Shown: positions 16,407-25,599 of the stretch, one piece after another | Numbering within the stretch: the first letter of the stretch is position 1 | Layout of the letters: every line of letters starts with the position of its first letter | Assembly (NCBI RefSeq): GCF_006175995.1 | Contig: NZ_VDMB01000012.1 | Location: 52,573-116,572, forward strand | Origin: Desulfobotulus mexicanus | Lineage (GTDB): Bacteria > Desulfobacterota > Desulfobacteria > Desulfobacterales > ASO4-4 | DNA length: 64,000 nucleotides | Direction: 5' to 3' | The notes under the pieces: generated by a model | What the model was told of the DNA's origin: nothing | What the model saw: the letters and a program-made list of their open reading frames with translations, nothing else | The model's database searches: none | Program-made: the position numbers and the translations under genes

Positions 16407-18380
16407 ATGTTTTGTAAAAAATGGGCGGTATGGATGATAACACTGGCTTTTCTGCCTCCCTTTGCCATGGCGGACGGGCCGAAGGATCTGGAAATGGACG
16501 GGGTGGTGGTCACGGCCACCCGCACGGAAAGTGATCTTCTGCGGCTTCCTGCTTCGGCGGATCGTCTGGAGGGGGATGCCCTCAAGGACAGGGGAGCAGG
16601 GGATATCACGGATATTCTTTCCACCCTGCCCGGTGTGGACATTTCAGGGGGAACGGGACACAGCCGTCAGCCTGCCCTGCGGGGTCTTCCCGAAAGCCAG
16701 ACCATCATTAAAATAGACGGGGCAAGGGAAAATTATGTGCAGAAGGCAGGGGATGCCCAGACCACCATTCTGCTGGACCCGGATCTTCTCAAGGCCGTGG
16801 AAGTGGTGAGGGGACCGGCTTCCACCCTGCACGGCGGAGGCGGTATCGGTGGTGTTATTGCCTTTACCACCAAAGATGCGGCAGATCTGCTGCGGCCGGG
16901 TCAGTCCTTTGGTGCTTCTCTGCGTGCGGGGGCCTCCACGGCGGACAGCAGCCGGGACGGGAGTCTCATGGCCTATGGCAGAAGCGGAGATGCGGATCTT
17001 CTGGCTTTTTCCTCATACAGGGATTACGGCTCCTATACGTCCAGTGATCCGGACAGGGCCAAGACCCGTCTTTCCGGAGACAGGCGGCAGCACCTGATGA
17101 AGGCTTCCTGGATTCCCGATGAAGGCAGGCGGGTGAGTTTCAGCGCATCCCGCTATGAGCAGGCCTACAAATATCCGGATGAGGGCAGCTGGTACGAGAG
17201 TGAGCAGAACCGCTTTCTTGCCGCACTGGAGCTGGATCCCGGCAGCCAGTGGGTGGATGCTCGCATGACCCTCATGCATTCCGAACGGAAAGAAGATCAG
17301 TTTAATAATGTCAGAAATGGCCTGAAATTCACCTCTTCCGGTGTGGATGTGCAAAATGCCATGCGTTTTGTGGCAGGCCCCACACGCCACCGTGTGGTAG
17401 TGGGCGGGGATTTCTATAAGGATGAATACAGGCCGGAAACGGACAGCTGGACCGATCCTCCCGGAGAAGGCAGGGACGGCGGGCTTTTCATTCAGGATGA
17501 GATGGCGCTGGCGGACGGAAAGATTCTTATCATCTCCGGTCTTCGCTATACCTGGTTTGACCGCAGCGGCAAACGATCCGATGCCGGTGACGGCAGTGAC
17601 TCCCGCCTGAACCCACGGGTTTCCCTAAGCTGGAATCCTCTGGAGAGCCTTGGGTTTTATGCCAGCTATGCCGAGGCCTTCCGTCCGCCTCTGGTGAGCG
17701 AGATGTACACGGAGCTGGATTTTATGAATCCTCCCGTACACATTCAGGTGCTGGCCAACCCGGATCTGAAGCCGGAAACGGCCAAAACGCGGGAGCTTGG
17801 CATGCATGTGAGCCGCAACGGGCTTTTTAGCCACAGGGATGCCCTTCGGTTCAAGGCCGTCTGGTTCACCGAGGACATTGAGGATCTGATCAGTATCAAA
17901 ACCCTGAAAGATCTGGACCCTCCCCATTCCTTTGAGCGCATTGTGCAGACCGTGAATGTTGAATCCGCCAAACGTCAGGGCTATGAGATGGCAGCCACTT
18001 ACGGCATCGGGGATTTTGGCATGCTCTTCACCTATGCGAAGGTCGATAACCGGGAGTCTTCGGACAAAGACAGCTGGGCCGGGGCAACTCCCGGAGTGTT
18101 CCAGAGCCGAATCCATTACCATTTTGTGGAAACGGGTCTGCGCCTTGGCTGGCATGGCCGTTTTGTGGAGTCCTTCAAGGCCGAAGGCAAAACCTGGGAG
18201 TCCCACAAGATCCACGGACTCTTTGCCCGTTGGGAAGGCCGGAGCGGTTCCCTTGATGGTCTTTCCGCAGGGATCTTTGTGGACAACCTGCTGGACGAAA
18301 GCTACCGGGCCTATCATTTCAAGGATTCCGGTGCGGGCATTGGACGGAACCTGAGGGTGTCTTTGGGGTATCGCTTCTGA
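16407..18380 (+). CDS. TonB-dependent outer-membrane receptor
   Basis: The protein has 657 aa, with a signal peptide of about 22 residues ending in MADG. The plug domain spans about residues 30-150 (VVVTATRTESDLL, LSTLPGVDISGG, AVEVVRGPASTLHGGGG). A 22-strand barrel follows, with SYAEAFRPP near 425 and FVDNLLDESYRAY near 625, ending in an aromatic residue (GYRF). The style is that of haem/siderophore/cobalamin receptors (CirA/BtuB type). AAGGAG lies 7 bases before the start. It is the second gene of the sigma-54-driven cluster with a peptide-type ABC importer downstream. The cargo may be a peptide-like metal chelate, but the sequence does not fix this. Confidence 0.9.
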   Translation: MFCKKWAVWMITLAFLPPFAMADGPKDLEMDGVVVTATRTESDLLRLPASADRLEGDALKDRGAGDITDILSTLPGVDISGGTGHSRQPALRGLPESQTIIKIDGARENYVQKAGDAQTTILLDPDLLKAVEVVRGPASTLHGGGGIGGVIAFTTKDAADLLRPGQSFGASLRAGASTADSSRDGSLMAYGRSGDADLLAFSSYRDYGSYTSSDPDRAKTRLSGDRRQHLMKASWIPDEGRRVSFSASRYEQAYKYPDEGSWYESEQNRFLAALELDPGSQWVDARMTLMHSERKEDQFNNVRNGLKFTSSGVDVQNAMRFVAGPTRHRVVVGGDFYKDEYRPETDSWTDPPGEGRDGGLFIQDEMALADGKILIISGLRYTWFDRSGKRSDAGDGSDSRLNPRVSLSWNPLESLGFYASYAEAFRPPLVSEMYTELDFMNPPVHIQVLANPDLKPETAKTRELGMHVSRNGLFSHRDALRFKAVWFTEDIEDLISIKTLKDLDPPHSFERIVQTVNVESAKRQGYEMAATYGIGDFGMLFTYAKVDNRESSDKDSWAGATPGVFQSRIHYHFVETGLRLGWHGRFVESFKAEGKTWESHKIHGLFARWEGRSGSLDGLSAGIFVDNLLDESYRAYHFKDSGAGIGRNLRVSLGYRF

Positions 18381-18383
18381 TCT

Positions 18384-18539
18384 TTGCGATTAGCGGGCCA
18401 TCCCCTTCTCCTGTTGGGAGAGGAGGATGGCTCTGGATTGATGCAGGGGCAGGCTTTGCGCCTGCCTGCTTGTGTGGCGGCACCCCCTGCGGGTGCCTGC
18501 ATTCTGCTGGTTTGTTTTGTAAGAATCGGGTGTCCGGGT
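18384..18539 (+). other. Intercistronic hairpins between receptor and yejA-like gene
   Basis: Three stem-loops follow one another: CCATCCCCTTCTCC paired with GGGAGAGGAGGATGG, GCAGGGGCAGGC with GCCTGCCTGC, and GCACCCCCTGCGGGTGC. None is followed by a T-run. They may set different transcript levels for receptor and importer. The reading frame is open through this region from 18384, but the translation is not protein-like. Confidence 0.5.
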
Positions 18540-20360
18540 ATGTGTGTTCAGCGTATTTTTCTTTTCTTCTGCCTGTTTTTGATCATGAATTCCCATGGAG
18601 AAGCTCTGGCCCTCCACGCCTTTAGTGCGGATGGCGAGCCTCTTTATGCCTCTGACTTCACCCATTTTTCCTACGTAAATCCCCATGCGCCCAAGGGCGG
18701 AGAGCTGCGCTGCCACACCATTGGCACCTTTGACAGCTTCAACCCCCTGCTGCTCAAGGGCCGTCCTGCGGAAGGCATTCATCTGATCTACGACACCCTT
18801 CTTGTGGAAAGCGAGGATGAGCGGGATGTGGCCTATGGTCTGCTGGCTTCCGAAATTCATGTGCCTCCGGATCTTTCCCATGTGATTTTTCAGCTGCACC
18901 CCGAAGCCCGTTTTGCCGATGGCAGCCCCGTCCGTGGGGAGGATGTGGTGTTTTCATGGGAAATGCTGCAGGCCCATTTTGGTTCCGCCCTGCGCCGTTA
19001 CAGCGAGGCCGTGGCATCCGTAACCGTTCTTTCCGGTAACCGGGTGCGTTTTGATTTTCGGGAACAGCAGAACCCCTCCCTTGTTCTCATGGTGGGTCGC
19101 CTGCAGATTCTTCCGGCCCATTACTGGGAGGATAAGGACTTTGGCCGTGCGGATCTCACCCCGCCCATGGGTTCCGGCCCCTATGCCGTGGCGGAGGTGG
19201 AAGCGGGCAGGCGTGTGGTCTATGCCCGCCGAGTAGATTACTGGGCCGCAGATCACCCCGTAAACCGGGGGCGCTGGAATTTTGACCGCATCCGTTATGA
19301 GTATTTTCGGGATGATACGGTGGCCATGGAGGCCTTCCGCGCCGGGCTTTATGATTTTCGCTTTGAGTCTTCCGTGAAAAACTGGGCTACCCGTTATGAA
19401 GGCCCCCGTTTTGGCGATGGCCGTATCCTGAAAAAGACGCTGGAGAACCGGGATCCATCGGGCATGTATGGCCTTGTGATGAATACCAGAAGGCCTGTGT
19501 TTGCGGACAGGCGGATAAGAAAAGCCATGCTGTCTGCCTTTGATTTTGAATGGGCCAACCGTCGTTTTTATTATGGTGAATATGAGAGAACGGAAAGCTA
19601 TTTTGAAAATTCAGACATGAAAGCCCCGCCCCTTGCCGATGAAGGGGAGGCTGCCATTTTGCGATCCTTCGGGGATGACCTGCCCGAAGGCGTACTGGAA
19701 AATCCCCTGAGCCTGCCCCTGACGGACGGAAGCGGCCACAACCGGGAAGGTCTCATGGAGGCGGACAGGCTGCTCAGGGAAGCAGGCTGGGTGGTGGAAG
19801 GGGGCAGAAGGGTGCATGGGAAAACAAAGCAGGTCTTCCGGTTTCAGTTCCTCACGGATTCCCGCAGGGAGGAGCGCATGCTCCTGCCCTTTGCCCGCAG
19901 TCTCGGACGCCTTGGCATTGAGATGCGGATTCACATGGTGGATGGCCCCCAGTACACCCGCCGTTTGCGGGACTGTGATTTTGACATGATTGTGGCAGGT
20001 TTCGGGGCGGCTTACAGGCCGGGCCGGGAGCTTGCCGTGGCCTTCCATTCCGCAAGCCGTGACCGGAAGGATCAGCGGAATTTCATGGGTATTGCCGATC
20101 CTGTGGCAGACGGCCTCATTGAGAAGATCCTTTCCAGAGAAAGCCGGCGGGAGATGATCCCCTATGTCCGTGCTCTGGACCGCATACTGCGGCACGGCCA
20201 TTATGTCATTCCCTTTGGTGCGGGAAAGCGGCGGTATCTGGCAAGGGCTGTTCACATTCAGTCTCCGGAAACACCTCCGCCATGGGGCAGGGGTGTGAGC
20301 ACATGGTGGTACGGAGAAGAAGACCGGGCAGCCGCCCCAGCTTCTGAGGGAGAGTCATGA
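18540..20360 (+). CDS. YejA-type peptide-binding protein of an ABC importer
   Basis: About 606 aa. I place the start at 18540 (MCVQRIFLFFCLFLIM), which gives a signal peptide; the frame is open from 18384 but those codons cover hairpins. No strong Shine-Dalgarno is seen. The mature start (LYASDFTHFSYVNPHAPKGG) is the YejA hallmark, followed by the family-5 solute-binding fold with DTVAMEAFRAGLYDFRFE and RRYLARAVHIQSP. YejA-type proteins carry oligopeptides, including peptide antibiotics, in the periplasm. The stop overlaps the next gene's start (ATGA). It is paralogous to 43554-45398. Confidence 0.9.
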   Translation: MCVQRIFLFFCLFLIMNSHGEALALHAFSADGEPLYASDFTHFSYVNPHAPKGGELRCHTIGTFDSFNPLLLKGRPAEGIHLIYDTLLVESEDERDVAYGLLASEIHVPPDLSHVIFQLHPEARFADGSPVRGEDVVFSWEMLQAHFGSALRRYSEAVASVTVLSGNRVRFDFREQQNPSLVLMVGRLQILPAHYWEDKDFGRADLTPPMGSGPYAVAEVEAGRRVVYARRVDYWAADHPVNRGRWNFDRIRYEYFRDDTVAMEAFRAGLYDFRFESSVKNWATRYEGPRFGDGRILKKTLENRDPSGMYGLVMNTRRPVFADRRIRKAMLSAFDFEWANRRFYYGEYERTESYFENSDMKAPPLADEGEAAILRSFGDDLPEGVLENPLSLPLTDGSGHNREGLMEADRLLREAGWVVEGGRRVHGKTKQVFRFQFLTDSRREERMLLPFARSLGRLGIEMRIHMVDGPQYTRRLRDCDFDMIVAGFGAAYRPGRELAVAFHSASRDRKDQRNFMGIADPVADGLIEKILSRESRREMIPYVRALDRILRHGHYVIPFGAGKRRYLARAVHIQSPETPPPWGRGVSTWWYGEEDRAAAPASEGES

Positions 20361-21454
20361 TTGCCTATATCGCAAAAAGGGTTTTTCTTCTTGTTCCCAC
20401 CCTTCTGGGTATTCTGGCCTTAAATTTTTTCCTTGTGCAACTGGCTCCGGGCGGGCCGGTGGAGCAGGTGATCAGCCGCATGGAGGGCAGGGGCGACCGG
20501 GCGCTGGAGCGCATCACCGGCGCAGAGGGGGATGCCATTGTCATGGTGGAAACCTCTTTGGACAGCACTTCCGCCTACCGGGGCAGGGACGGGATTTCCC
20601 CGGAGCTGGTGGCGGAAATTGAGAGGCGCTTTGGTTTTGACAGGCCGTTGCATGAGCGGTTTTTTTCCATGCTGAAAAGCTATCTTCTTCTGGATTTTGG
20701 GGAGAGTTTTTTTAAAGACCGGAGCATTCTCGGCATGATCGGGGAGAAAATGCCCGTATCCCTGTCTCTGGGGCTCTGGAGTACCCTTGTGATCTATCTG
20801 GTTTCCATCCCTCTGGGAATCCGCAAGGCCGTGCGCCACGGCTCACCCTTTGATGTGTGGACCAGCTTTGTCATCGTGATCTGCAACAGCATTCCCGTAT
20901 TTCTTTTTGCCGTGATCCTAATCGTTATCTTTGCAGGGGGCAGTTATCTGGAATGGTTTCCCCTCCGGGGGCTTGTTTCCGATCATTTCCATGAACTGTC
21001 CTTTACGGGAAAAGTGCTTGATTATTTTCATCATCTGGCCCTGCCCATCCTTGCCATGACCATCGGGGGGATTGCCGGTTTTGCCATGCTCACCAAAAAC
21101 TGCTTTCTGGATGAAATCCGCCATCAGTATGTGACTACGGCCAGAGCCAAGGGAGCCAGCGAAGGGCGGGTGCTTTTCGGCCATGTGTTCCGCAATGCCA
21201 TGCTCATTGTCATTGCAGGGCTGCCCGGAACCTTTCTGGGTATCTTCTTTACGGGTTCCATGATGATAGAGGTGATTTTCTCTCTGGACGGGCTGGGTCT
21301 CATGGGCTTTGAGGCCACCATGAACAGGGATTATCCCGTGATGTTTGCCGGGCTTTATATTTCCACCCTCATGGGCCTGTTTGTGAAAATTCTCTCGGAC
21401 ATCACCTATGTGCTGGTGGACCCGAGAATCCATTTTGATGCAGGGGGAGTATAA
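20357..21454 (+). CDS. YejB-type ABC permease
   Basis: The protein has 365 aa. The N-terminus [20 protein letters not shown] is typical of DppB/OppB/YejB permeases. A YejB-specific periplasmic insert follows (GPVEQVISRMEG ... ERRFGFDRPLHERF), with about six membrane helices and the coupling-helix EAA-like motif DEIRHQYVTTARAKGASEG near 250. It forms half of an inner-membrane peptide channel with the next gene product. It overlaps the binding-protein gene by 4 bases and is 3 bases from the next gene. Paralogue of 42451-43557. Confidence 0.92.
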   Translation: MIAYIAKRVFLLVPTLLGILALNFFLVQLAPGGPVEQVISRMEGRGDRALERITGAEGDAIVMVETSLDSTSAYRGRDGISPELVAEIERRFGFDRPLHERFFSMLKSYLLLDFGESFFKDRSILGMIGEKMPVSLSLGLWSTLVIYLVSIPLGIRKAVRHGSPFDVWTSFVIVICNSIPVFLFAVILIVIFAGGSYLEWFPLRGLVSDHFHELSFTGKVLDYFHHLALPILAMTIGGIAGFAMLTKNCFLDEIRHQYVTTARAKGASEGRVLFGHVFRNAMLIVIAGLPGTFLGIFFTGSMMIEVIFSLDGLGLMGFEATMNRDYPVMFAGLYISTLMGLFVKILSDITYVLVDPRIHFDAGGV

Positions 21455-21457
21455 ACC

Positions 21458-22474
21458 ATGCGTGCTGTCACCCGCCGCCGGATGAAAACCTTTGCCAGCA
21501 ATCGCAGGGCATGGATCTCCTTATGGATTTTTATGACGCTTTTCACGGCAAGTATTTTTTCCGAGTTCATTGCCAATGAAAGACCCCTTGTACTGTATTT
21601 TCAGGATCGAATGTATTTTCCCGTTTTTTCTGAGATTCCGGAAACCCTGCTGGGCGGATATTTTGAAACGGATGCGGATTTCACGGACCCTGAGGTCATT
21701 GCCATGGCAGAGGCCCATGGCTGGATGCTCTGGCCGCCGGTCCGCTTTTCATGGCATACGGTGAACCTTGCAAGGGAGGGTGTGTATCCTGCTGCACCCG
21801 GTGAGGGGAACTGGCTGGGAACCGATGACCATGGCCGCGACATTCTGGCGAGGCTTCTCTACGGGTTCCGGGTCTCCGTGCTTTTTGGTCTTTGTCTGGC
21901 TGTTTTCAGTACGCTTGTGGGCATTGTGGCCGGGGCGGTGCAGGGGTATTTCGGCGGCAAAGTGGATCTCTTTGGCCAGCGCTTCATGGAAATCTGGTCC
22001 GGTCTTCCCATGATCTATCTGCTCATCATCCTTTCAAGCTTCATGCAGCCGGGCTTTTTTGTGCTGCTCTTCATCATGCTCTTGTTTTCCTGGATGGGCA
22101 TGGTGGATGTGGTGCGGGCCGAGGTGCTGCGCTGCCGGAACTTAGGCTATGTGAAAGCCGCCCGCTGCATGGGACTTCCGGACAGGGTGGTGCTTTTTCG
22201 CCATGTGCTGCCCAATGCCATGGTGGCTACCCTGACCTTTCTGCCCTTTGTGCTCAACGGTGCCATCACCACCCTTACATCTTTGGATTTTCTCGGATTC
22301 GGCCTGCCTCCCGGCTCCCCGTCTCTGGGAGAGCTGCTTGCACAGGGAAAGGAAAATCTGGATGCTCCCTGGATCGGCATTGCCGCCTTTGCCGTGCTGG
22401 CCTCCATGCTGAGCCTGCTGGTTTTTATCGGGGAAGGGGTGAGGGATGCCTTTGATCCGCGGCATGAAGGGTAG
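21458..22474 (+). CDS. YejE-type ABC permease
   Basis: The protein has 338 aa. It opens with the YejE pattern (RRRMKTFASNRRAWISLWIF, EFIANERPLVLYF), has NWLGTDDHGRDILARLLYGFR near 120, six membrane helices, and the EAA loop [17 protein letters not shown] near 225-240. It is the last gene of the cluster. No YejF-type ATPase follows; the next 120 bases are non-coding and the next gene is on the other strand. The importer must therefore borrow an ATPase, and the paralogous YejF at 39833-41422 is the obvious candidate. Confidence 0.92.
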   Translation: MRAVTRRRMKTFASNRRAWISLWIFMTLFTASIFSEFIANERPLVLYFQDRMYFPVFSEIPETLLGGYFETDADFTDPEVIAMAEAHGWMLWPPVRFSWHTVNLAREGVYPAAPGEGNWLGTDDHGRDILARLLYGFRVSVLFGLCLAVFSTLVGIVAGAVQGYFGGKVDLFGQRFMEIWSGLPMIYLLIILSSFMQPGFFVLLFIMLLFSWMGMVDVVRAEVLRCRNLGYVKAARCMGLPDRVVLFRHVLPNAMVATLTFLPFVLNGAITTLTSLDFLGFGLPPGSPSLGELLAQGKENLDAPWIGIAAFAVLASMLSLLVFIGEGVRDAFDPRHEG

Positions 22475-22595
22475 GTATTCCCATGTATTAATGCTAAATA
22501 CCTTCCAGTATTCCGCTTTGTCTGGTTTTGATCACTCTTGTAACTCCATCACCCCCATCCACAATATCTGCCAGCCTGATCTGGTGTCTGGCTGA

Positions 22596-23471
22596 CTATT
22601 TCCTCTTCATGATTTTTTCAACGGCTTCTTCCAGAGCGGGATTGAAGACCTCTGGCCTTGCCAGCATGAGAAAATGATCTGCCCCCTTGATGACGGTGGC
22701 CTCAAAGGAAGCCATGTGCCTGCGGTTGCTTTCATAGTCAATGGGCCAGAGGTCGGCATTGACGGCCATGACGGGAAGGCGGACTTCTTTGAAGATGGCG
22801 GCGGACTCCCCGGTGATGAAAAGCCCCATCATTTCCTTTAAGGCACTCAGGGCCACGGCGGGAGGGGCAGCAGCCATGTCGTTGAGAATCCATTCCCGGA
22901 GCGGGGCCGGTGTGGCGGGAATCATCATGGTTTCAACAAACTGACGGCTTCCAGCCTGAAAATCCTCTTCCAGCGGGCTGACCATCCCGTCCAGGATTTC
23001 AGGGGTGAGGGGATGGGCCACGTTGCCAAAGGTGTCCACACCGATGAGGCCCAGCACGCGTCCGGGCATGAGACGCGCTGCCTCGGCGATGACGGGGCCG
23101 CCCATGGAGTGACCGATGAGAATTACTTTTTGGCTTCCCACCGCTTCCGCCACAGCCTTCACATCCTCTCCAAAGGCCTTCATCGTGTACTGGCTCCGGC
23201 CCATGCCGGAGTGGCCGTGGCCCGCCAGATCCAGAAGCACAATGCGGTTATTTTTTGAAAAATGGTTAATCTGCTCCCGCCAGTAGCGGGCATCGCAGCT
23301 CCATCCGTGGACAAAAATCAGGGTGGGTTCTCCCTTTCCGTATACCTCATAGGAAATGGGTACGCCGTCCTGGGAGGGTGTCATTCGGGGCCACTGGGCT
23401 GCGGCCGGACTGGCTGCGAAGATAAAAAAGAGAAGCCAGCAGGTAAAGGCTTTTATGAATGCGGGTTTCAT
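22596..23471 (-). CDS. Exported alpha/beta hydrolase
   Basis: The protein has 291 aa. A signal peptide ends near residue 26 (ASPAAAQ). The hydrolase fold shows in TLIFVHGWSCDARYW (oxyanion region), the nucleophile elbow LIGHSMGGPV near residue 120, and a late GADHFLMLARP with the catalytic His near 268. The substrate is unknown; small esters are typical. It stands next to, and in the same direction as, the MerR-methyltransferase gene, but the 72-base gap does not prove an operon. Confidence 0.85.
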   Translation of the reverse strand: MKPAFIKAFTCWLLFFIFAASPAAAQWPRMTPSQDGVPISYEVYGKGEPTLIFVHGWSCDARYWREQINHFSKNNRIVLLDLAGHGHSGMGRSQYTMKAFGEDVKAVAEAVGSQKVILIGHSMGGPVIAEAARLMPGRVLGLIGVDTFGNVAHPLTPEILDGMVSPLEEDFQAGSRQFVETMMIPATPAPLREWILNDMAAAPPAVALSALKEMMGLFITGESAAIFKEVRLPVMAVNADLWPIDYESNRRHMASFEATVIKGADHFLMLARPEVFNPALEEAVEKIMKRK

Positions 23472-23543
23472 GGTCTGTTTTCCTTTTTGTGGGATTGAGG
23501 GACGGAAGTCGTTTCGCCCGTTTTCTTACGCCTGAAAAGAAGC

Positions 23544-24767
23544 TCAGGCAAGGGCTCTTTTTTGAAGCAGCAGGCAGGCATAGCCGTATTCATCGCCGTA
23601 CTGCCGGTTCATGGAGATTTCTTCTTTCATGTCCTGAAAGGCGGGTCTTTCTCCAATGGAATTTTTAAGACCAAGGAGGGTTCTTTCCATGTCATCGTAG
23701 AAATCCTGCCAGTCCTGCCGGGGTAGCAGGGAGGCATCCACAACAAGATATCCTGCCTTTTCCGCCTGGCGGCACCTGTCTTCAATGCTGCACATGTCGG
23801 GGTATTCCACATCCCATAGTTCTTTGCAGGGGGCAGAAGGGGTGTTCGTAAGCCAGACAGGATCACTGATAAAAAGGTGTCCATCCGGAATGAGGAATTT
23901 TTTCCATGTGGCAAGCGCCTTTTCAAAGCCCATGATGTAGGCGGCTCCCTCACACCAGATGAGATCAAAGCTTCTGTCTTCAAAGGGCAGATTCAGCATG
24001 GAGGCCGCAAGGGGCTGGATGCGGTGGGATAAGTTTTTTTCCGTAAGCTTTGTTTTAAGGGCATCGAGAAAGGGCTCATGGTTGTCCACGGTTGTAATCC
24101 GGGCTTCGCTCACTTCCGCAAGGGTGAGGGCCGTTTCTCCTTTTCCGCAGCCAATCTCAAGAATATTGCGGATGGCGGATCTGTTTTCGATTTTCCGGAA
24201 AGCGTCCATTGTGGTTTGCCAGCTGCCGGGACCCTGTCGTTTCATGGTTTCAAATACTTTAAAAAAGTCTTCCATATAGACCTCATGATTTTCCATGTTT
24301 CTTGAAACGCAGCGGATCTGCGTTGCGGTTTTTTCGGAAAAGCCCAGGGCCTGAAGCCATTTCAGGTGGGCCTGGGGAGATTGCTTTTCAAAGGCCGCAT
24401 GCCAGTGCCTGAGGGGATCGGCTCCCGGTGCCTGCGGCGGCGCTTTCCCTTCAGTCCTCTGGCAGAGGGCGCGCAGCATACTTTCAGCGGTTTTCAGATG
24501 GAGAATTTCCCTTTCAATTACAAGGAGCTGTTCCCGGAGCATGGCGGCGTCCATTTTTCCTTCAAGACAGTCCTGGCACTGGGTCAGGGAAAAGCCCGCT
24601 CTCTGGAGACAGCGGATGGTTACAAGGCGCTCCAGATCACTTTCCGAATAGATGCGGTAGCCGTTTTGATCATCCCTTGCCGGTGAAACCAGACCGATTC
24701 TCTGGTAATAGAGCAGGGTGGAGCGTGCAATGCCAAGGCGGCGGGTTATGTCCGATACATGATACAT
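23544..24767 (-). CDS. MerR regulator fused to a SAM-dependent methyltransferase
   Basis: The protein has 407 aa. Residues about 1-70 are a MerR winged helix (VSDITRRLGIARSTLLYYQR, then RIYSESDLERLVTIRCLQRAG), followed by a dimerisation helix to about 120. Residues about 195-340 are a class I methyltransferase: ILEIGCGKGETALTLAE (motif I), TTVDNHEPF, and FDLIWCEGAAYIMGF (motif IV). Fusion of the two lets methyltransferase substrate or SAM binding control DNA binding, or the reverse. Such fusions are seen in some deltaproteobacteria and firmicutes, but I know no characterised member. The target promoter is probably its own upstream region. Confidence 0.88.
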   Translation of the reverse strand: MYHVSDITRRLGIARSTLLYYQRIGLVSPARDDQNGYRIYSESDLERLVTIRCLQRAGFSLTQCQDCLEGKMDAAMLREQLLVIEREILHLKTAESMLRALCQRTEGKAPPQAPGADPLRHWHAAFEKQSPQAHLKWLQALGFSEKTATQIRCVSRNMENHEVYMEDFFKVFETMKRQGPGSWQTTMDAFRKIENRSAIRNILEIGCGKGETALTLAEVSEARITTVDNHEPFLDALKTKLTEKNLSHRIQPLAASMLNLPFEDRSFDLIWCEGAAYIMGFEKALATWKKFLIPDGHLFISDPVWLTNTPSAPCKELWDVEYPDMCSIEDRCRQAEKAGYLVVDASLLPRQDWQDFYDDMERTLLGLKNSIGERPAFQDMKEEISMNRQYGDEYGYACLLLQKRALA

Positions 24768-24916
24768 GAAAGGCCTCCCATGTTGTTTCTGAAAGCAAAG
24801 GTAGCCTATGAACCTTTAGACAGGTCAAGGAAAAAAGTAAGGATGAAATATTATAACGGTGGGATTATACTCTGCGTGGTCATTCTTGATACATGGGGCA
24901 GTCTTGAAAGGATATT

Positions 24917-24975
24917 GTAGGGTCAGGCCCCCGTGCCTGCCCTGGTTTTGGGCAACCTCGGGGGGTTGCCCCTAC
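24917..24975. repeat. REP-like double palindrome
   Basis: The stretch runs from GTAGGGTCAGGC to GCCCCTAC and holds two hairpins: GGCAGGCACGGGGGCCTGACC-type pairing on the left and GGGCAACC/GGTTGCCC around TCGGGG on the right. Elements of this look are widespread intergenic repeats in deltaproteobacterial genomes and are mobilised by RAYT transposases, whose remnants occur at 1-136 and 5465-5714. Confidence 0.65.
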
Positions 24976-25003
24976 AGAAAACCCATTTCCGAGGTGTTGC
25001 GCT

Positions 25004-25396
25004 CTATTTGATGTCGCAGCTTCCGTTTTCTCCAGCAGGATTCACCTGCAGGTTTTCAAGCGGTACCCAGCCTGATTCGGAACTACCGGATTTTTGGCAC
25101 CAGACCCAGCCGTTGAGGGTTCTTGTGCCAATCAGCTGCTCTCCTTTTTGCACATTCAGCTCCCTTGCCGTGTAGTCTTCACGGGCACGGGCGGTGTTGT
25201 CTGTGATGTTCTCGATAATCTGTGCCGGAACCCAGCCCCCTTTTTGTCCAGGCGTTTCACAGAATATCCAGTTTTCCCATCCCTCCGGGCCTTCATATTT
25301 TTCACCAACGGTGAGAGGAACGCCTTTTTCAAAGGTAATGGGTTCGGGAAATTCGCTGGTGTGGTCTTGAATGACAAGGTAGTGTCTTGCTTCCAT
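25004..25396 (-). CDS. Small cytosolic protein with two SH3-like domains
   Basis: The protein has 130 aa and no signal peptide. Two similar halves are visible: residues about 4-62 (HYLVIQDHT ... FEKGVPLTVGEKYEG ... GGWVPAQIIE) and about 68-120 (AREDYTARELNVQKGEQLIGTRTLNGWVW ... GWVPLENLQV). Each has the ALYDY-like start, the LxxxKG turn and the GWVP strand of SH3 folds. Such paired SH3 proteins bind peptides or act as scaffolds; the partner is unknown. It stands alone. Confidence 0.7.
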   Translation of the reverse strand: MEARHYLVIQDHTSEFPEPITFEKGVPLTVGEKYEGPEGWENWIFCETPGQKGGWVPAQIIENITDNTARAREDYTARELNVQKGEQLIGTRTLNGWVWCQKSGSSESGWVPLENLQVNPAGENGSCDIK

Positions 25397-25599
25397 CTTC
25401 GTTTCCTTTGGGCTAGGGATTGATAAGGTGGGCCGGAGTCTGATTGCTGCCCGCCTTGAACCTACAATAAGATTATTTTGAAATCCTTAAATAAAGAGCC
25501 GTAAAGTAAAAATTAAGCGGGTTTTCCGAAGAATGGCTTTATGGCTTGACCTTCCGCTTGCAATCAGTTTGGGCAAGGCATCAATATCCTCCAGCAAGG

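Noticed and set aside
15838..18502. Several long minus-strand frames opposite the TonB receptor and its neighbours
   Set aside because: They are mirror frames of genes with strong motifs and ribosome binding sites, and they have none of their own.
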